Assembly (NCBI GenBank): GCA_963769905.1
Contig: CAVYNG010000002.1
Span: 1,302,001-1,366,000 of the forward strand
DNA: 64,000 nt
Direction: 5' to 3'
DNA from: Bog-756 sp963769905
GTDB lineage: Bacteria; Actinomycetota; Acidimicrobiia; Acidimicrobiales; RAAP-2
Of this stretch, positions 9,141 through 17,780 are shown piece by piece (the first letter of the stretch is position 1; the number at the start of each line of letters is the position of its first letter). The notes beneath the pieces are model-generated. The model did no database searches. It was not told the origin of the DNA and saw nothing but the letters and a program-made list of their open reading frames with translations. A program made the translations under genes and the position numbers.

Positions 9141-10138
9141 CGCGCTCGGCGCCGGCCGGCACCTCGAACGCCGCCCACCGGGTCCGGCGCGCATGGAGGG
9201 CCGCAACCCGTGGCGAGGTCGACCTCGCGGTCGACGTCGGATCGCTCCGGCTGGGCAATCCCGTGATGACCGCGTCCGGGACCGCCGGCCACGCCGACGA
9301 GCTCGAGGCGTACTTCCCCCTCTCGGTGCTCGGCGCCGTCGTGGTCAAGTCCCTCTCGGTCGAGCCGTGGCCGGGGAACCCCGCTCCGCGGGTGCATCAG
9401 ACCCCGGCCGGCATGCTCAACAGCGTGGGTCTGCAGGGACCGGGGCTCGAGGTCTGGCTCCGTGACGACCTTCCGCGTCTCGTCGCGGCCGGTGCGCGCA
9501 CCGTGGTGAGCATCTGGGGCCGCACCGTCGAGGAGTTCGCCGCGGCGGCGTCCGCCGTCGCAGGCGCAGACGGGCTGACCGCGGTGGAGATCAACGTAAG
9601 TTGCCCGAACCTCGAGGACGGGCGCAGGATGTTCGCGCACTCGGCGAGCGCCACCGGGCGGGTGGTGGCGGCGGTCGGTGAGCACTGCCCGCACCTGCCC
9701 CGTTGGGCCAAGCTCAGCCCCAATGCCGCCGACCTGCCGGAGGTCGCCGGCGCTGCGCTCGAGGCGGGGGCCGAGGCGGTCACCCTGGTGAACACCGCGC
9801 TCGGGATGGCCATCGACGTCGAGGAACGACGGCCTCTTCTCGGATCGGGTGGTGCCGGGGGAGGCCTGTCGGGACCGGCGATCCACCCGGTCGCGGTTCG
9901 GGCCGTCTACGACGTGCGCACCGCCTTGCCCGACGCGGCGATCATCGGGGTCGGGGGCGTCATGGAGGGGAGGGACGTGGTCGAATTGCTGATGGCCGGT
10001 GCCAACGCGGTGCAGGTCGGCACCGCGACCTTCCGCGATCCCCGGGCCCCCTCCCGGGTGCTCGGCGAGCTGGAGAGCTGGTGCGACCGTCACGGGGTCC
10101 GCGCCGCCCGCGAGCTGACCGGTGCCGGCCGTGGGTGA
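9137..10138 (+). CDS. pyrD: Dihydroorotate dehydrogenase, class 1B-like catalytic subunit
   Basis: 333 residues from GTG 9137 (GTGA overlap with carB). It is an FMN-dependent TIM barrel that oxidises dihydroorotate to orotate. The catalytic Cys is in EINVSCPN at about residue 156, with a downstream AKLSPN and a phosphate-site GVGGVMEGRDV. A catalytic Cys, rather than Ser, marks the class 1 cytosolic type. Class 1B enzymes pair with PyrK, but no pyrK is present here, so the electron acceptor is unknown. The 3' end overlaps pyrF by 17 nt. Confidence 0.92.
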   Translation: MTRSAPAGTSNAAHRVRRAWRAATRGEVDLAVDVGSLRLGNPVMTASGTAGHADELEAYFPLSVLGAVVVKSLSVEPWPGNPAPRVHQTPAGMLNSVGLQGPGLEVWLRDDLPRLVAAGARTVVSIWGRTVEEFAAAASAVAGADGLTAVEINVSCPNLEDGRRMFAHSASATGRVVAAVGEHCPHLPRWAKLSPNAADLPEVAGAALEAGAEAVTLVNTALGMAIDVEERRPLLGSGGAGGGLSGPAIHPVAVRAVYDVRTALPDAAIIGVGGVMEGRDVVELLMAGANAVQVGTATFRDPRAPSRVLGELESWCDRHGVRAARELTGAGRG

Positions 10139-10997
10139 TCGAACCCGAGGAGGGTTCGCCGCACGGGTGGCGGCGGCAGTCGGCGCTACCGGCCCGCTCT
10201 GTGCGGGGATCGACCCGTCCTCCGCGCTCCTCGACCGGTGGGGTCTGCCCGATGATCCGAGCGGCCTCCGCGAGTTCGCTTCGCGCTGCGTCGAGGCGTT
10301 CGCCGGGGCGGTCCCGGTCGTCAAGCCGCAGGTCGCCTTCTTCGAGCGCTTCGGGGCGGCCGGCATGGCCGCCCTCGAGCGGCTGCTCGAGTGGGCACGC
10401 GACGCAGACCTGCTGGTGATCGCCGACGCGAAGCGCGCCGACATCGCGAACACGATGGACGCCTACGCCACGGCCTGGCTCGACCCGGCGAGCCCGCTGT
10501 CGGCCGACGCGGTGACCGCAGTGCCCTACCTGGGCCTCGCCGCGCTCGAGCCGATGATCGACACGGCCGCGCGCCACGAGCGCGGGGTGCTGGTGGTGGT
10601 GCGCAGCTCGAACCAGGAGGGGCGCGTGGTCCAAGAGGCGCGGACCGGGTCGGGTACCGGCCCCTCGGTCGAGGACCTGCTGCTCAGCGAGATCGCGACC
10701 TCGAACCACGGCCCGGGCGCGCGCCCGGGCACGGTCGGTGCGGTCATCGGGGCCACCCTCCCGTCGACCTCCTTCTCGCTCGCGAGCCTCGGCGGGGTGG
10801 TGCTCGCCCCGGGCGTCGGCGCGCAGGGCGCCACCGCCGCCGACGTCGCCGCGCACTTCGCCGGCTGTGTCCCCGGGACGCTGCTCCCGAGCGTTTCGCG
10901 CTCGCTCCTGCTGGCGGGACCCGACGTGGCGAGCCTCGCCGCAGCCACCCGCCGCGCGGTCGATGAGATGGCCGACGCCTTGGGCGCGGCTGGCTGA
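10122..10997 (+). CDS. pyrF: Orotidine 5'-phosphate decarboxylase (type 2)
   Basis: 291 residues from GTG 10122; a second GTG at 10131 is an alternative start. The catalytic motif DAKRADIA lies near residues 102-109, and the N-terminal LCAGIDPS and VVKPQVAFFERFG match the longer type 2 OMP decarboxylases found in actinobacteria. It converts OMP to UMP, the last step of the pathway. orotate phosphoribosyltransferase (pyrE) is not in this cluster. The gene ends the pyr operon; the next gene has its own promoter-like box. Confidence 0.94.
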   Translation: MPAVGDRTRGGFAARVAAAVGATGPLCAGIDPSSALLDRWGLPDDPSGLREFASRCVEAFAGAVPVVKPQVAFFERFGAAGMAALERLLEWARDADLLVIADAKRADIANTMDAYATAWLDPASPLSADAVTAVPYLGLAALEPMIDTAARHERGVLVVVRSSNQEGRVVQEARTGSGTGPSVEDLLLSEIATSNHGPGARPGTVGAVIGATLPSTSFSLASLGGVVLAPGVGAQGATAADVAAHFAGCVPGTLLPSVSRSLLLAGPDVASLAAATRRAVDEMADALGAAG

Positions 10998-11035
10998 GCC
11001 GCGTCGGAGACGGGCGCGGACCACCGGCACGTCGC

Positions 11036-11041
11036 TACGGT
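11036..11041 (+). promoter_or_regulatory. -10 box of the GH1 gene (leaderless geometry)
   Basis: TACGGT lies 6 nt before ATG 11048, so the transcript is expected to begin at or next to the start codon. No ribosome-binding site precedes the ATG. Confidence 0.4.
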
Positions 11042-11047
11042 GCACGC

Positions 11048-12247
11048 ATGGAGGACGACGCCCCGGGCTCCCTCGCGTTTCCCGACGGGTTCCTCTGGGG
11101 GACGGCCGGCGCCGCCCATCAGATCGAAGGGGGGAACACCAACAACGACTGGTGGGAGTTCGAGCACGCGGCCGACTCGCGCTGTGCGGAATCGAGCGGC
11201 GACGCCTGCGACTCGTACCACCGCTGGCGCGAGGACGTCGACCGGGTCGCGGGCATGGGCCTCGGCGCCTACCGCTTCTCGCTCGAGTGGAGCCGGATCG
11301 AGCCTGCCGAAGGCGAGTTCTCGGTGGCCGCGCTCGACCACTACCGGCGGCTCTGCGCGGGATGTCACGAGCGAGGGATCGTCCCGGTGGTGACCTTCCA
11401 TCACTTCACCAGCCCGAGGTGGTTCGCGGCCCGCGGCGCGTTCGAGGCGCTCGACGCACCCGACCGCTTCGCCCGATTCGTCGAGCGGTCGGTCGCCCAC
11501 TTCGGTGATCTGATCGGATGGGCGTGCACCATCAACGAGCCGAACGTGGTCGGGGCGATGGGCTACACGGTCGGCGACTATCCGCCCGGAGTGAAAGACG
11601 ACCTGCCCCGCCATCTCGCGGTGAACCAGGCCATGGTGCGCGCGCACCGGCTGGCGGTCGAGGCGGTGCGCTCCGGACCCGGCCCCTCCCCGGTCGGACT
11701 CACCCTCTCGATGGCCGAGATGGTGGCCGACGAGGGCGGGGAGGTGGTGCGGGACGCCGCGGAGGAGATCCTCGAGGACACCTTCCTCCGGGCGACCGAG
11801 GGTGACGACTTCGTGGGGGTGCAGGCGTACACCCGGATGCACTTCGGTCCCGACGGGCCCGCCCCCGACGACCCTTCGGTGCCCCAGACCCAGCTCGGCA
11901 CCGAGTACTGGCCGGCGGCGGTCGCCCACTGCGTGCGACGGGGAGCGTCGGTGACCGGCCTGCCGGTGCTCGTGACCGAGAGTGGCATCGGGACCGAGGA
12001 CGACACCGAGCGGATCGCCTACCTCGACGCCGCGCTGCGCGGTGTGCACGGCTGCATCGCGGACGGCGTCGAGGTCCGCGGGTACTTCGTGTGGAGCCTC
12101 CTCGACAACTTCGAGTGGAACCTCGGATTCGGGCCGAAATTCGGTCTGCACTCGGTCGACCGGACCACCTTCGAGCGCACCGCGAAGCCGAGCGCGCGGT
12201 GGTTCTCGTCGGTCGCCCGCGCCAACCGCCTGGACTCGGCGGGGTGA
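11048..12247 (+). CDS. Glycoside hydrolase family 1 (beta-glucosidase-like)
   Basis: 399 residues from ATG 11048. It begins with the GH1 signature FPDGFLWGTAGAAHQIEG, has the acid/base glutamate in TINEPNV near residues 161-167, and the nucleophile glutamate in VTESGIG near 309-315. Family members hydrolyse beta-linked glucosides or galactosides by a retaining mechanism. It is shorter than the usual 440-480 residues, and no signal peptide is visible, so it should be cytoplasmic. The natural substrate is not clear. It is the first gene of the segment that interrupts the usual pyrF-mihF neighbourhood. Confidence 0.9.
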   Translation: MEDDAPGSLAFPDGFLWGTAGAAHQIEGGNTNNDWWEFEHAADSRCAESSGDACDSYHRWREDVDRVAGMGLGAYRFSLEWSRIEPAEGEFSVAALDHYRRLCAGCHERGIVPVVTFHHFTSPRWFAARGAFEALDAPDRFARFVERSVAHFGDLIGWACTINEPNVVGAMGYTVGDYPPGVKDDLPRHLAVNQAMVRAHRLAVEAVRSGPGPSPVGLTLSMAEMVADEGGEVVRDAAEEILEDTFLRATEGDDFVGVQAYTRMHFGPDGPAPDDPSVPQTQLGTEYWPAAVAHCVRRGASVTGLPVLVTESGIGTEDDTERIAYLDAALRGVHGCIADGVEVRGYFVWSLLDNFEWNLGFGPKFGLHSVDRTTFERTAKPSARWFSSVARANRLDSAG

Positions 12248-12275
12248 AACCCGGGGGGACCAAGGGGAGCGCCTG

Positions 12276-13103
12276 GTGGAGGTGATCGTCCTCGGCAGCG
12301 GCAGCCCGCTGCCCGACCCGGCGCGGGCGGGTCCCTCGACACTGGTGCGTACCGCGGTCGGTGACCTCCTGGTCGACTGCGGGCGCGGCGTGCTCCTCCG
12401 CGCGGCAGCCGTCGGGTCGGGTGCGGGCGCCTTCCGAGCGGTCCTCCTCACCCACTTGCACAGCGATCACATCTGCGACCTGAACGACATCGTCACCACC
12501 CGATGGGTGACCTCGCTCCAGCCCTCGCCGCTGCAGGTGATCGGACCGGTCGGGACCGAGCAGTTGATGCGCGCGACCCTGGGGATGCTCGAACCCGATA
12601 TCGGCTACCGGCTGGCCCACCATGCCGATCTCACCTGGCGCCCGGAGACCGCGATCCGAGAGGTCGAGCGAGAACTCGCATTCGAAGCGGACGGAGTGCG
12701 GGTGACCACGGCCCCGACCGACCACGCACCGGTTCGCCCGACCGTCGCCTACCGCGTCGACGACGGCGGCCACTCGGTGGTGGTGGCGGGGGACACCGTG
12801 CCCTGCCCGGGGCTGGACGAGCTGAGTGCAGGGGCCGACGTCCTCGTCCACACGGTCGTGCGCCGGGACCTGATCGAAGCGATCGGTTTGCCCCGTCTGC
12901 TCGACGTGCTCGACTACCACTCCTCGGTCGCCGACGCCGCGCGGACCGCGGCCCGGGCCGGGGTCGGGACCCTGGTGCTCACCCACCTCGTCCCGGCCCC
13001 CCTTCCTGGGACCGAGGACGAGTGGCGGGCCCAGGCGGCAGAGCACTACGGAGGCGAGGTGGTGGTCGCAGCCGATCTGACGAGGGTGCCGGCCGGGGGC
13101 TGA
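12276..13103 (+). CDS. MBL-fold metallohydrolase (ribonuclease Z-like)
   Basis: 275 residues; GTG 12276 is chosen because a GGGGAG ribosome site precedes it and because VIVLGSGSPLP is the normal N-terminal strand. The zinc ligands are in THLHSDH at about 58-64, followed by a distal DHAPVRP and a C-terminal LTHLVP. This layout matches the RNase Z / arylsulfatase-like branch of metallo-beta-lactamase-fold hydrolases. It could be a tRNA 3'-processing enzyme, but the exosite arm of true RNase Z is not recognisable, so the substrate is open. It follows the GH1 gene by 28 nt and is probably co-transcribed. Confidence 0.85.
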   Translation: MEVIVLGSGSPLPDPARAGPSTLVRTAVGDLLVDCGRGVLLRAAAVGSGAGAFRAVLLTHLHSDHICDLNDIVTTRWVTSLQPSPLQVIGPVGTEQLMRATLGMLEPDIGYRLAHHADLTWRPETAIREVERELAFEADGVRVTTAPTDHAPVRPTVAYRVDDGGHSVVVAGDTVPCPGLDELSAGADVLVHTVVRRDLIEAIGLPRLLDVLDYHSSVADAARTAARAGVGTLVLTHLVPAPLPGTEDEWRAQAAEHYGGEVVVAADLTRVPAGG

Positions 13104-13107
13104 CCGG

Positions 13108-13713
13108 TCAGCGATCGGCGCTCGGGAGGTCCTCTGCGAATTCGATGAACGGTGCCGGCGGCAGGAACCGCTCGGGGACCTCGGTCCCTTGCCCGTAGAA
13201 GTCGACGTCGAAGACGTTCGCGGTACCCGGGGCCTCGACGGTGCCGCTCAGTCCCGCATCCTCGCCGCGAAGGAACGCGGTGCGCCCGTCGATCGCGCCC
13301 GCGACGAGAGAGTGGTAGGTGGCGAGCTCGATCCGGGTCACCAGGCTGTAGACGCAGCCGTCGGGTGCGCCGCCCACGTTCCGTCCGAGCATGCAGTGAT
13401 GACGGCCGTCGTCGATCGCATAGACCGCGTCGTCGCCGGCGCCGATGCGCGCACGGATCCGCTGGGGGTGCCCGAAGGGGTGGAACCACTGCTCGCGCCG
13501 GCGGTCCTTCATCGCCCAGAGGGGGCTCGGCGGCACGATCCGCTCAGGCTCGTGCTCCTCGAGGGGCGTCGCGTCGGCCGGGGCGGTCACCGGGAACGAG
13601 GTGCCGGGCCGCTCGGCGGTGAAGGGAAGCTGACCGTCGTCCCCCGGGGCGGCCGCCTCCTCTGCCGCCTCGCCGGCACCCGCGCCGGCCGGGTTCGCGT
13701 TCTCGTCACCCAC
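13108..13713 (-). CDS. Conserved-looking protein of unknown function
   Basis: 201 residues from GTG 13713, with GAGAGGAGC as a ribosome site on the minus strand; the frame is open to 13758. I do not recognise a family. The N-terminal 55 residues are Ala/Gly/Glu-rich and probably disordered. From WAMKDRRREQWFHPFGHPQR onward it looks like one compact alpha/beta domain with aromatic and charged residues, such as YAIDDGRHHCMLGR and GTANVFDVDFYGQG. There is no signal peptide or membrane helix. It converges on the MBL gene, with only 4 nt between the stops. Confidence 0.65.
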   Translation of the reverse strand: MGDENANPAGAGAGEAAEEAAAPGDDGQLPFTAERPGTSFPVTAPADATPLEEHEPERIVPPSPLWAMKDRRREQWFHPFGHPQRIRARIGAGDDAVYAIDDGRHHCMLGRNVGGAPDGCVYSLVTRIELATYHSLVAGAIDGRTAFLRGEDAGLSGTVEAPGTANVFDVDFYGQGTEVPERFLPPAPFIEFAEDLPSADR

Positions 13714-13809
13714 TGCCCGCTCCTCTCGACGTTCTCTGGCGCACCAGCCTCGCACCAAACGGCCACCATGGTGCCACGTGACCGCGTGCCGCGGTCGGGT
13801 GGCGCTCGC

Positions 13810-15507
13810 TCAGGAGGCGGTCGGGAACCAGCCGCGCACCCGGGCCGCGGCGGCTCGATCGCGGTCTCGAAGCGCGCGACGTCCCGCCGGCCAGTCGACC
13901 CACGCGAAGCGGAGCGCGTCACCCGGTCGCAGGCGGCCGAGGAGGGGAAGGTCGGCCGCGATCACGCAGGCGGCGATCGGATACCCCCCCACCGTCGCGT
14001 GGTCGGGCATCAGGACGATCGGACGGCCGTCCGGCGGGACCTGGATCGCACCGTCCACCATCCCGACCGAGGCCGGAAGCGCAGGCGGTGTGAGGCGCCG
14101 CGCGCCGCCCTCGAGCCGAAGGCCGACACGGTTGGAGTCGGCACCGACCGTCCAGGCGCCCTCCACCAGCGCGTCGAGCTCCTCGGCGGCGAAGTCATGG
14201 GGTCCGGGGACGAGACGGAGCGCGGCCGGCCCGGCCGGTTCGGTCGTCCCTCCGTCGGGGGTCAGGAACCCGCGGGGTCGGACCGGTGGTCCGAGGCCGA
14301 GGCGGTCACCCACCTGCAGTGGACCCGGACCGAGCCCCGAGAGGAGGTCCGACGCGCGCGAACCGACCACCACCGGGGTGTCGAAACCCCCGGCGACCCC
14401 GAGGTAGGCGCGGAGCACCTGGTGCACCGCTCCGACGCGCACCTGCTGTCCCGCCCGGACCGGCACGACCGCGTCGGCCGCCACCGCGAAGCCGTCGACG
14501 GCGATCTCGGCCGAGCCCGGACCGGAAGCGACCACGGCCAGGTGGGTGTCGCAGGAGACCCGGAGCACCGGCCCGACCGCGGTGATCTCGAGGGCCGGCG
14601 CGTCTGCCGGGTTGCCGAGTAACCGGTTGACGAGTCCCATCGCCTCGCTGTCGCAGGGGCCCGCCCGCGGGATGCCGGCTCCCCCGAGGGAGCGCCGTCC
14701 GCCGTCCTCGACCAGGCTCAAGAGGCCGGGCTCGACCACCTCGGCGAAGCGGGGCCCCGCCCGGAGCGGCTCGCGTACCGGCGCGCTCGGACCCGGCCAC
14801 CGGTCGCTCGGACCCGCGACGGTGAAGCGGACCGCGTCGCCGGCCCGGAGGCGCGCGTAGGGCGGGACGCCCGGGTCGAAGAGAGAAGTCGACGTATGCC
14901 CGAGGAGCCTCCAGCCCCCCGGGCACACGCTCGGGTAGACCGAGGCGAACCCGCCGCCCACCGCGACCGAGCCCGCCGGCACCGTAGGGCGCGGGGTCTC
15001 GCGGCGCGAGATGGCTGCGAGCTGGTCCGGGAGGCCGACCAGATACGGGAAGCCGGGTGCGAACCCGACGAAGGCAACCTCGAGGTCGACCGCGGTGAGC
15101 AGCGCGACGATCTCCGAGGTGGTGGTCCCCGCGTCTCGGGCGACCGTCGCGAGATCGGCTCCGTCGAAGACCGTCGGCACCTCGAGGCGGGCCGATTTCG
15201 ACGGTGCCGCCCGCGCCCGGCCATCGACGCTGTTGCCGGGGGCGGTGACGGTGGTGGTGTCGGTGGACGCGGTGTCGGTGGACGCGTCGAGCCCCCCCAC
15301 CCACTCTGCGACGAAATCGACGTCGTCGTGAGGGTCGAAGACCACGACGACGGACGCGAGGCCGACGATCACCTCCTCGATCGTCGCCGGCGCGCGACCG
15401 TCGTCGCGACTCTGCTCGATCGCGCGGGCGACTCGATGCGCGCTGCGGGTGTCGGACGTCTCGACGAGGAGAGCGCGGTCGCCGTACCGGGTCACGCGGG
15501 CGAGCAC
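13810..15507 (-). CDS. 5-oxoprolinase subunits B and C fused in one chain (PxpB-PxpC)
   Basis: 565 residues. Residues 1 to about 240 are a PxpB/KipI domain (YGDRALLVE start, then GFAPGFPYLVGLP and RRETPRPTVPAGSVAVGG). From about 250 follows a PxpC/KipA domain (VEPGLLSLVEDGGRRSLGG, IPRAGPCD, LRAYLGVAGGFD). PxpA, PxpB and PxpC together hydrolyse 5-oxoproline to glutamate using ATP. The two subunits are usually separate genes; here they are one chain. An Asp/Thr-rich linker-like insert (GLDASTDTASTDTTTV) sits inside the PxpB part. It overlaps pxpA by 16 nt, so the two are one operon. Confidence 0.9.
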   Translation of the reverse strand: MLARVTRYGDRALLVETSDTRSAHRVARAIEQSRDDGRAPATIEEVIVGLASVVVVFDPHDDVDFVAEWVGGLDASTDTASTDTTTVTAPGNSVDGRARAAPSKSARLEVPTVFDGADLATVARDAGTTTSEIVALLTAVDLEVAFVGFAPGFPYLVGLPDQLAAISRRETPRPTVPAGSVAVGGGFASVYPSVCPGGWRLLGHTSTSLFDPGVPPYARLRAGDAVRFTVAGPSDRWPGPSAPVREPLRAGPRFAEVVEPGLLSLVEDGGRRSLGGAGIPRAGPCDSEAMGLVNRLLGNPADAPALEITAVGPVLRVSCDTHLAVVASGPGSAEIAVDGFAVAADAVVPVRAGQQVRVGAVHQVLRAYLGVAGGFDTPVVVGSRASDLLSGLGPGPLQVGDRLGLGPPVRPRGFLTPDGGTTEPAGPAALRLVPGPHDFAAEELDALVEGAWTVGADSNRVGLRLEGGARRLTPPALPASVGMVDGAIQVPPDGRPIVLMPDHATVGGYPIAACVIAADLPLLGRLRPGDALRFAWVDWPAGRRALRDRDRAAAARVRGWFPTAS

Positions 15508-16283
15508 GGTGCTCCGCCATCGGATGGCGACGGGTCGACGAACGACCGCACGGTCACTCGGGCGCCGGCCAACGCGGCGCGCACCGCGAGGGCGGTCGCG
15601 GCCGCGTGGGGAGAGTCACCGTGGATGCAGAGCGTCTCGGCCGCGACGCGGGTCCACTCGCCGGTGACCGACTCGACCCCGCCGTGGCGGACCAAGGAGA
15701 CCGCGCGCCGGCTCACCTCGCCCGCGTCGGTGAGGACCGACCCCTCGACGCTGCGGTCGACCAGTGTGCCGTCGAGGCGGTACGCGCGGTCGGGAAAGCC
15801 CTCGTGCACCACCCGCAGGCCCGCACGCCGGGCGGGCTCGACCACCACCGCGCTCTGCTCGGCCACGAGTACGCCAATGGCCTGGCCGGACGCCGCTTCG
15901 CACACCGCGGCCGCCACCAGCGGATCCGCGCCCATCTGGTGGTAGAGCGCGCCATGAGGCTTCAGGTAGGCGACCCGGCCCCCGACCGAGTCGGCGGCCT
16001 CCGCCAGCGCGGTGCACTGCTCCGTGAGGTCCTCCACCAGCTGGGCCGGATCCACCTCGACGACTCGGCGGCCGAAGTGCTCGCGGTCGCGATAGGAGAC
16101 GTGGGCGCCGATGGTCACGCCGCGCTCGACGCACGCGCGCGCGGTGTCGCGCATCACCGAAGGGCCACCCGCATGGAATCCACAGGCGACGCTCACGCTC
16201 GTGACCGCGTCGAGGACCGCCGCATCGCTCGGGGTCAGATGGTCGCCCTCGGCCAGATCCGCGTTGAGGTCGATTGCGGGCAC
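15492..16283 (-). CDS. pxpA: 5-oxoprolinase subunit A (LamB/YcsF family)
   Basis: 263 residues from GTG 16283. The start is supported by the family N-terminus IDLNADLAEG and by a -10 box 6 nt upstream. Conserved features are SVACGFHAGGP with metal-type residues, IGAHVSYRDREHFGRR, AYLKPHGALYHQM and a C-terminal ETLCIHGDSP. It acts with the downstream fused PxpBC protein to open 5-oxoproline to glutamate, recycling a spontaneous damage product of glutamine and glutamate. The frame continues upstream to 17273, but that part is antisense to mihF and gmk and not credible. Confidence 0.92.
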   Translation of the reverse strand: MPAIDLNADLAEGDHLTPSDAAVLDAVTSVSVACGFHAGGPSVMRDTARACVERGVTIGAHVSYRDREHFGRRVVEVDPAQLVEDLTEQCTALAEAADSVGGRVAYLKPHGALYHQMGADPLVAAAVCEAASGQAIGVLVAEQSAVVVEPARRAGLRVVHEGFPDRAYRLDGTLVDRSVEGSVLTDAGEVSRRAVSLVRHGGVESVTGEWTRVAAETLCIHGDSPHAAATALAVRAALAGARVTVRSFVDPSPSDGGAPCSPA

Positions 16284-16289
16284 CGCCCC

Positions 16290-16295
16290 ATTATC
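16290..16295 (-). promoter_or_regulatory. -10 box of pxpA (leaderless geometry)
   Basis: GATAAT on the minus strand, 6 nt before GTG 16283. This is the strongest -10 match of the minus-strand genes and suggests a transcript starting at the GTG. Confidence 0.45.
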
Positions 16296-16424
16296 CAGCC
16301 GATCGATGTGCGCGCGATCACGACGTCCGCTCCGGGTGGGAGCGGCCCCAGATGCGCTGCTCGTCACGCCGCGAACCAGGGTACCGCGGCCCCTCGCCAG
16401 CATGACCGGGGCCTGGCGAGGCGC

Positions 16425-16430
16425 TATGGT
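16425..16430 (+). promoter_or_regulatory. -10 box of mihF (leaderless geometry)
   Basis: TATGGT 7 nt before ATG 16438. It overlaps an in-frame ATG at 16426, so the later ATG is the likely start and the mRNA is probably leaderless. Confidence 0.45.
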
Positions 16431-16437
16431 CTCGACC

Positions 16438-16755
16438 ATGCCGCAACCGCCCGCACTCACGCCCGAACAGCGCCAGGCTGCCCTGGCGAAGGCAGCCAAG
16501 GTCCGCCGTGAGCGGGCTGAGGTCAAAGAGAAGCTCAAGTTGGGTTCGATCAACCTGTCAGAGCTCCTGTCGATGGCAGACTCCAACGAGACGGTGGGGA
16601 AGATGAAGGTGCTCTCGGTTCTCGAGTCGCTTCCCGGTCTCGGAAAGGTCAAGGCGCGCCGCCTGATGGACACCGTCGGGATCAGCGAGAGCCGTCGCCT
16701 GCAGGGTCTCGGCAGCAACCAACGCGAGGCACTCCTGCGCGAAACCGCGCGCTGA
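16438..16755 (+). CDS. mihF: Integration host factor, actinobacterial type
   Basis: 105 residues starting M-P-Q-P-P-A-L-T-P-E-Q-R, the normal mIHF opening. The C-terminal half has SLPGLGKVKARRLMDTVGI and RRLQGLGSNQREALL, the helix-two-turn-helix DNA-binding region of this family. mIHF is an essential nucleoid-associated protein unrelated to enterobacterial IHF. The order mihF-gmk-rpoZ-coaBC-metK-priA is conserved in actinobacteria and supports the call. Basic residues are dense in the first half (KAAKVRRERAEVKEKLK). Confidence 0.94.
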   Translation: MPQPPALTPEQRQAALAKAAKVRRERAEVKEKLKLGSINLSELLSMADSNETVGKMKVLSVLESLPGLGKVKARRLMDTVGISESRRLQGLGSNQREALLRETAR

Positions 16756-16784
16756 ACACCGCGCGCGCGACCTCGGCGCGCCCC

Positions 16785-17333
16785 GTGTACGACTCGTCGG
16801 TCTTCGTTCTCTTCGGGCCCGGTGGGGCAGGCAAGGGGACAGTGGCCGCGCGACTGGTCGAGAGGGATCCTCGTCTCTGGCTGAGCCGTTCGTGGACGAC
16901 CCGGGCCCGCCGGCCCGGCGAGGCCGAGGACGCGTACGTGTTCGTCGATCGTGCGACGTTCGAGTCGAGGGCGACCGCGGGCGGGTTCCTCGAGTGGGCG
17001 GAATACCTCGGCAACCTCTACGGCACCCCGGGCGGGGACGCACCGGCGGGACGAGACCTGTTGCTCGAGATCGACCTGCAAGGGGCCGAACAGGTGCGCC
17101 GCCTCCGTCCGGACGCGACGTTGATCCTGCTCCAGCCGCCCTCGCCGGAAGTCCAGGCCGAACGCCTGCGTGCCCGCGGCGACGACGAATCCCACATCGC
17201 GGAGCGCCTGCGCGCCGGAGCGGAGGAGCTTCGCCGCGGCAAGTCGATCGCTCACGCGGTCGTCGTCAACCACGACGTCGACCAGGCCACCGACGAGGTA
17301 GCCGGTATAGTGGAGCGCTTCCGGGCAGGGTGA
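16785..17333 (+). CDS. gmk: Guanylate kinase
   Basis: 182 residues from GTG 16785. It phosphorylates GMP to GDP. The P-loop is GPGGAGKGT at 11-19 (usual form GPSGVGKGT). The GMP-binding segment RSWTTRARRPGE and the EIDLQGAEQVRR segment are in place. Length is near the lower end for the family. It lies 29 nt after mihF and 42 nt before rpoZ. Confidence 0.94.
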   Translation: MYDSSVFVLFGPGGAGKGTVAARLVERDPRLWLSRSWTTRARRPGEAEDAYVFVDRATFESRATAGGFLEWAEYLGNLYGTPGGDAPAGRDLLLEIDLQGAEQVRRLRPDATLILLQPPSPEVQAERLRARGDDESHIAERLRAGAEELRRGKSIAHAVVVNHDVDQATDEVAGIVERFRAG

Positions 17334-17375
17334 TGGTCACTCCGGCCCCTCGCCCGATCTCGCCGAAGGATCGTG

Positions 17376-17717
17376 ATGGCTCAGAACCAGACGACGCTGA
17401 TGGACCCACCCATCGAGGGGCTCCTCGACAAGGTGGACTCGAAGTTCACACTGGTCGCACTCGCCTCGAGGCGGGCCCGTCAGGTGAACAGCTACTACAA
17501 CTCGCTCGGTGAGGGACTCGGCGTGGTGGTACCGCCGCAGGTCGCCTCTGCGTCCGGCAAGCCACTCTCGATCGCGTTCGAAGAGGTGGCGGCGGGCAAG
17601 GCGACGTACTCGCGACCCGACCCCGAGGAGATCGCGGCCGAGGAGGCCGCCGCGCTCGCGCTGCTCGAGGGCGAGCAGGACGCCGAGGCGGTCGTGCTTC
17701 CCGACGAGGCCGAGTAG
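17376..17717 (+). CDS. rpoZ: RNA polymerase omega subunit
   Basis: 113 residues from ATG 17376; an in-frame GTG immediately before it (17373) is an alternative. It contains the omega core: PPIEGLLDKVDSKFTLVALASRRARQ, then VNSYYN, PLSIAFEEVAAGK. Omega helps assemble the beta' subunit. The acidic, Ala/Glu-rich tail of about 30 residues is longer than in E. coli but common in actinobacteria. Its place between gmk and coaBC is canonical. Confidence 0.94.
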   Translation: MAQNQTTLMDPPIEGLLDKVDSKFTLVALASRRARQVNSYYNSLGEGLGVVVPPQVASASGKPLSIAFEEVAAGKATYSRPDPEEIAAEEAAALALLEGEQDAEAVVLPDEAE

Positions 17718-17780
17718 GCCCGAACCGGGCCGGTCGGTGGGGAGCGGCGCGAGCCGTAGGCGAAGGGGGGACGAGTTCGA

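Noticed and set aside
16284..17273. An N-terminal extension of PxpA by 330 residues
   Set aside because: That part is antisense to mihF and gmk; the family N-terminus and a promoter box fit GTG 16283.
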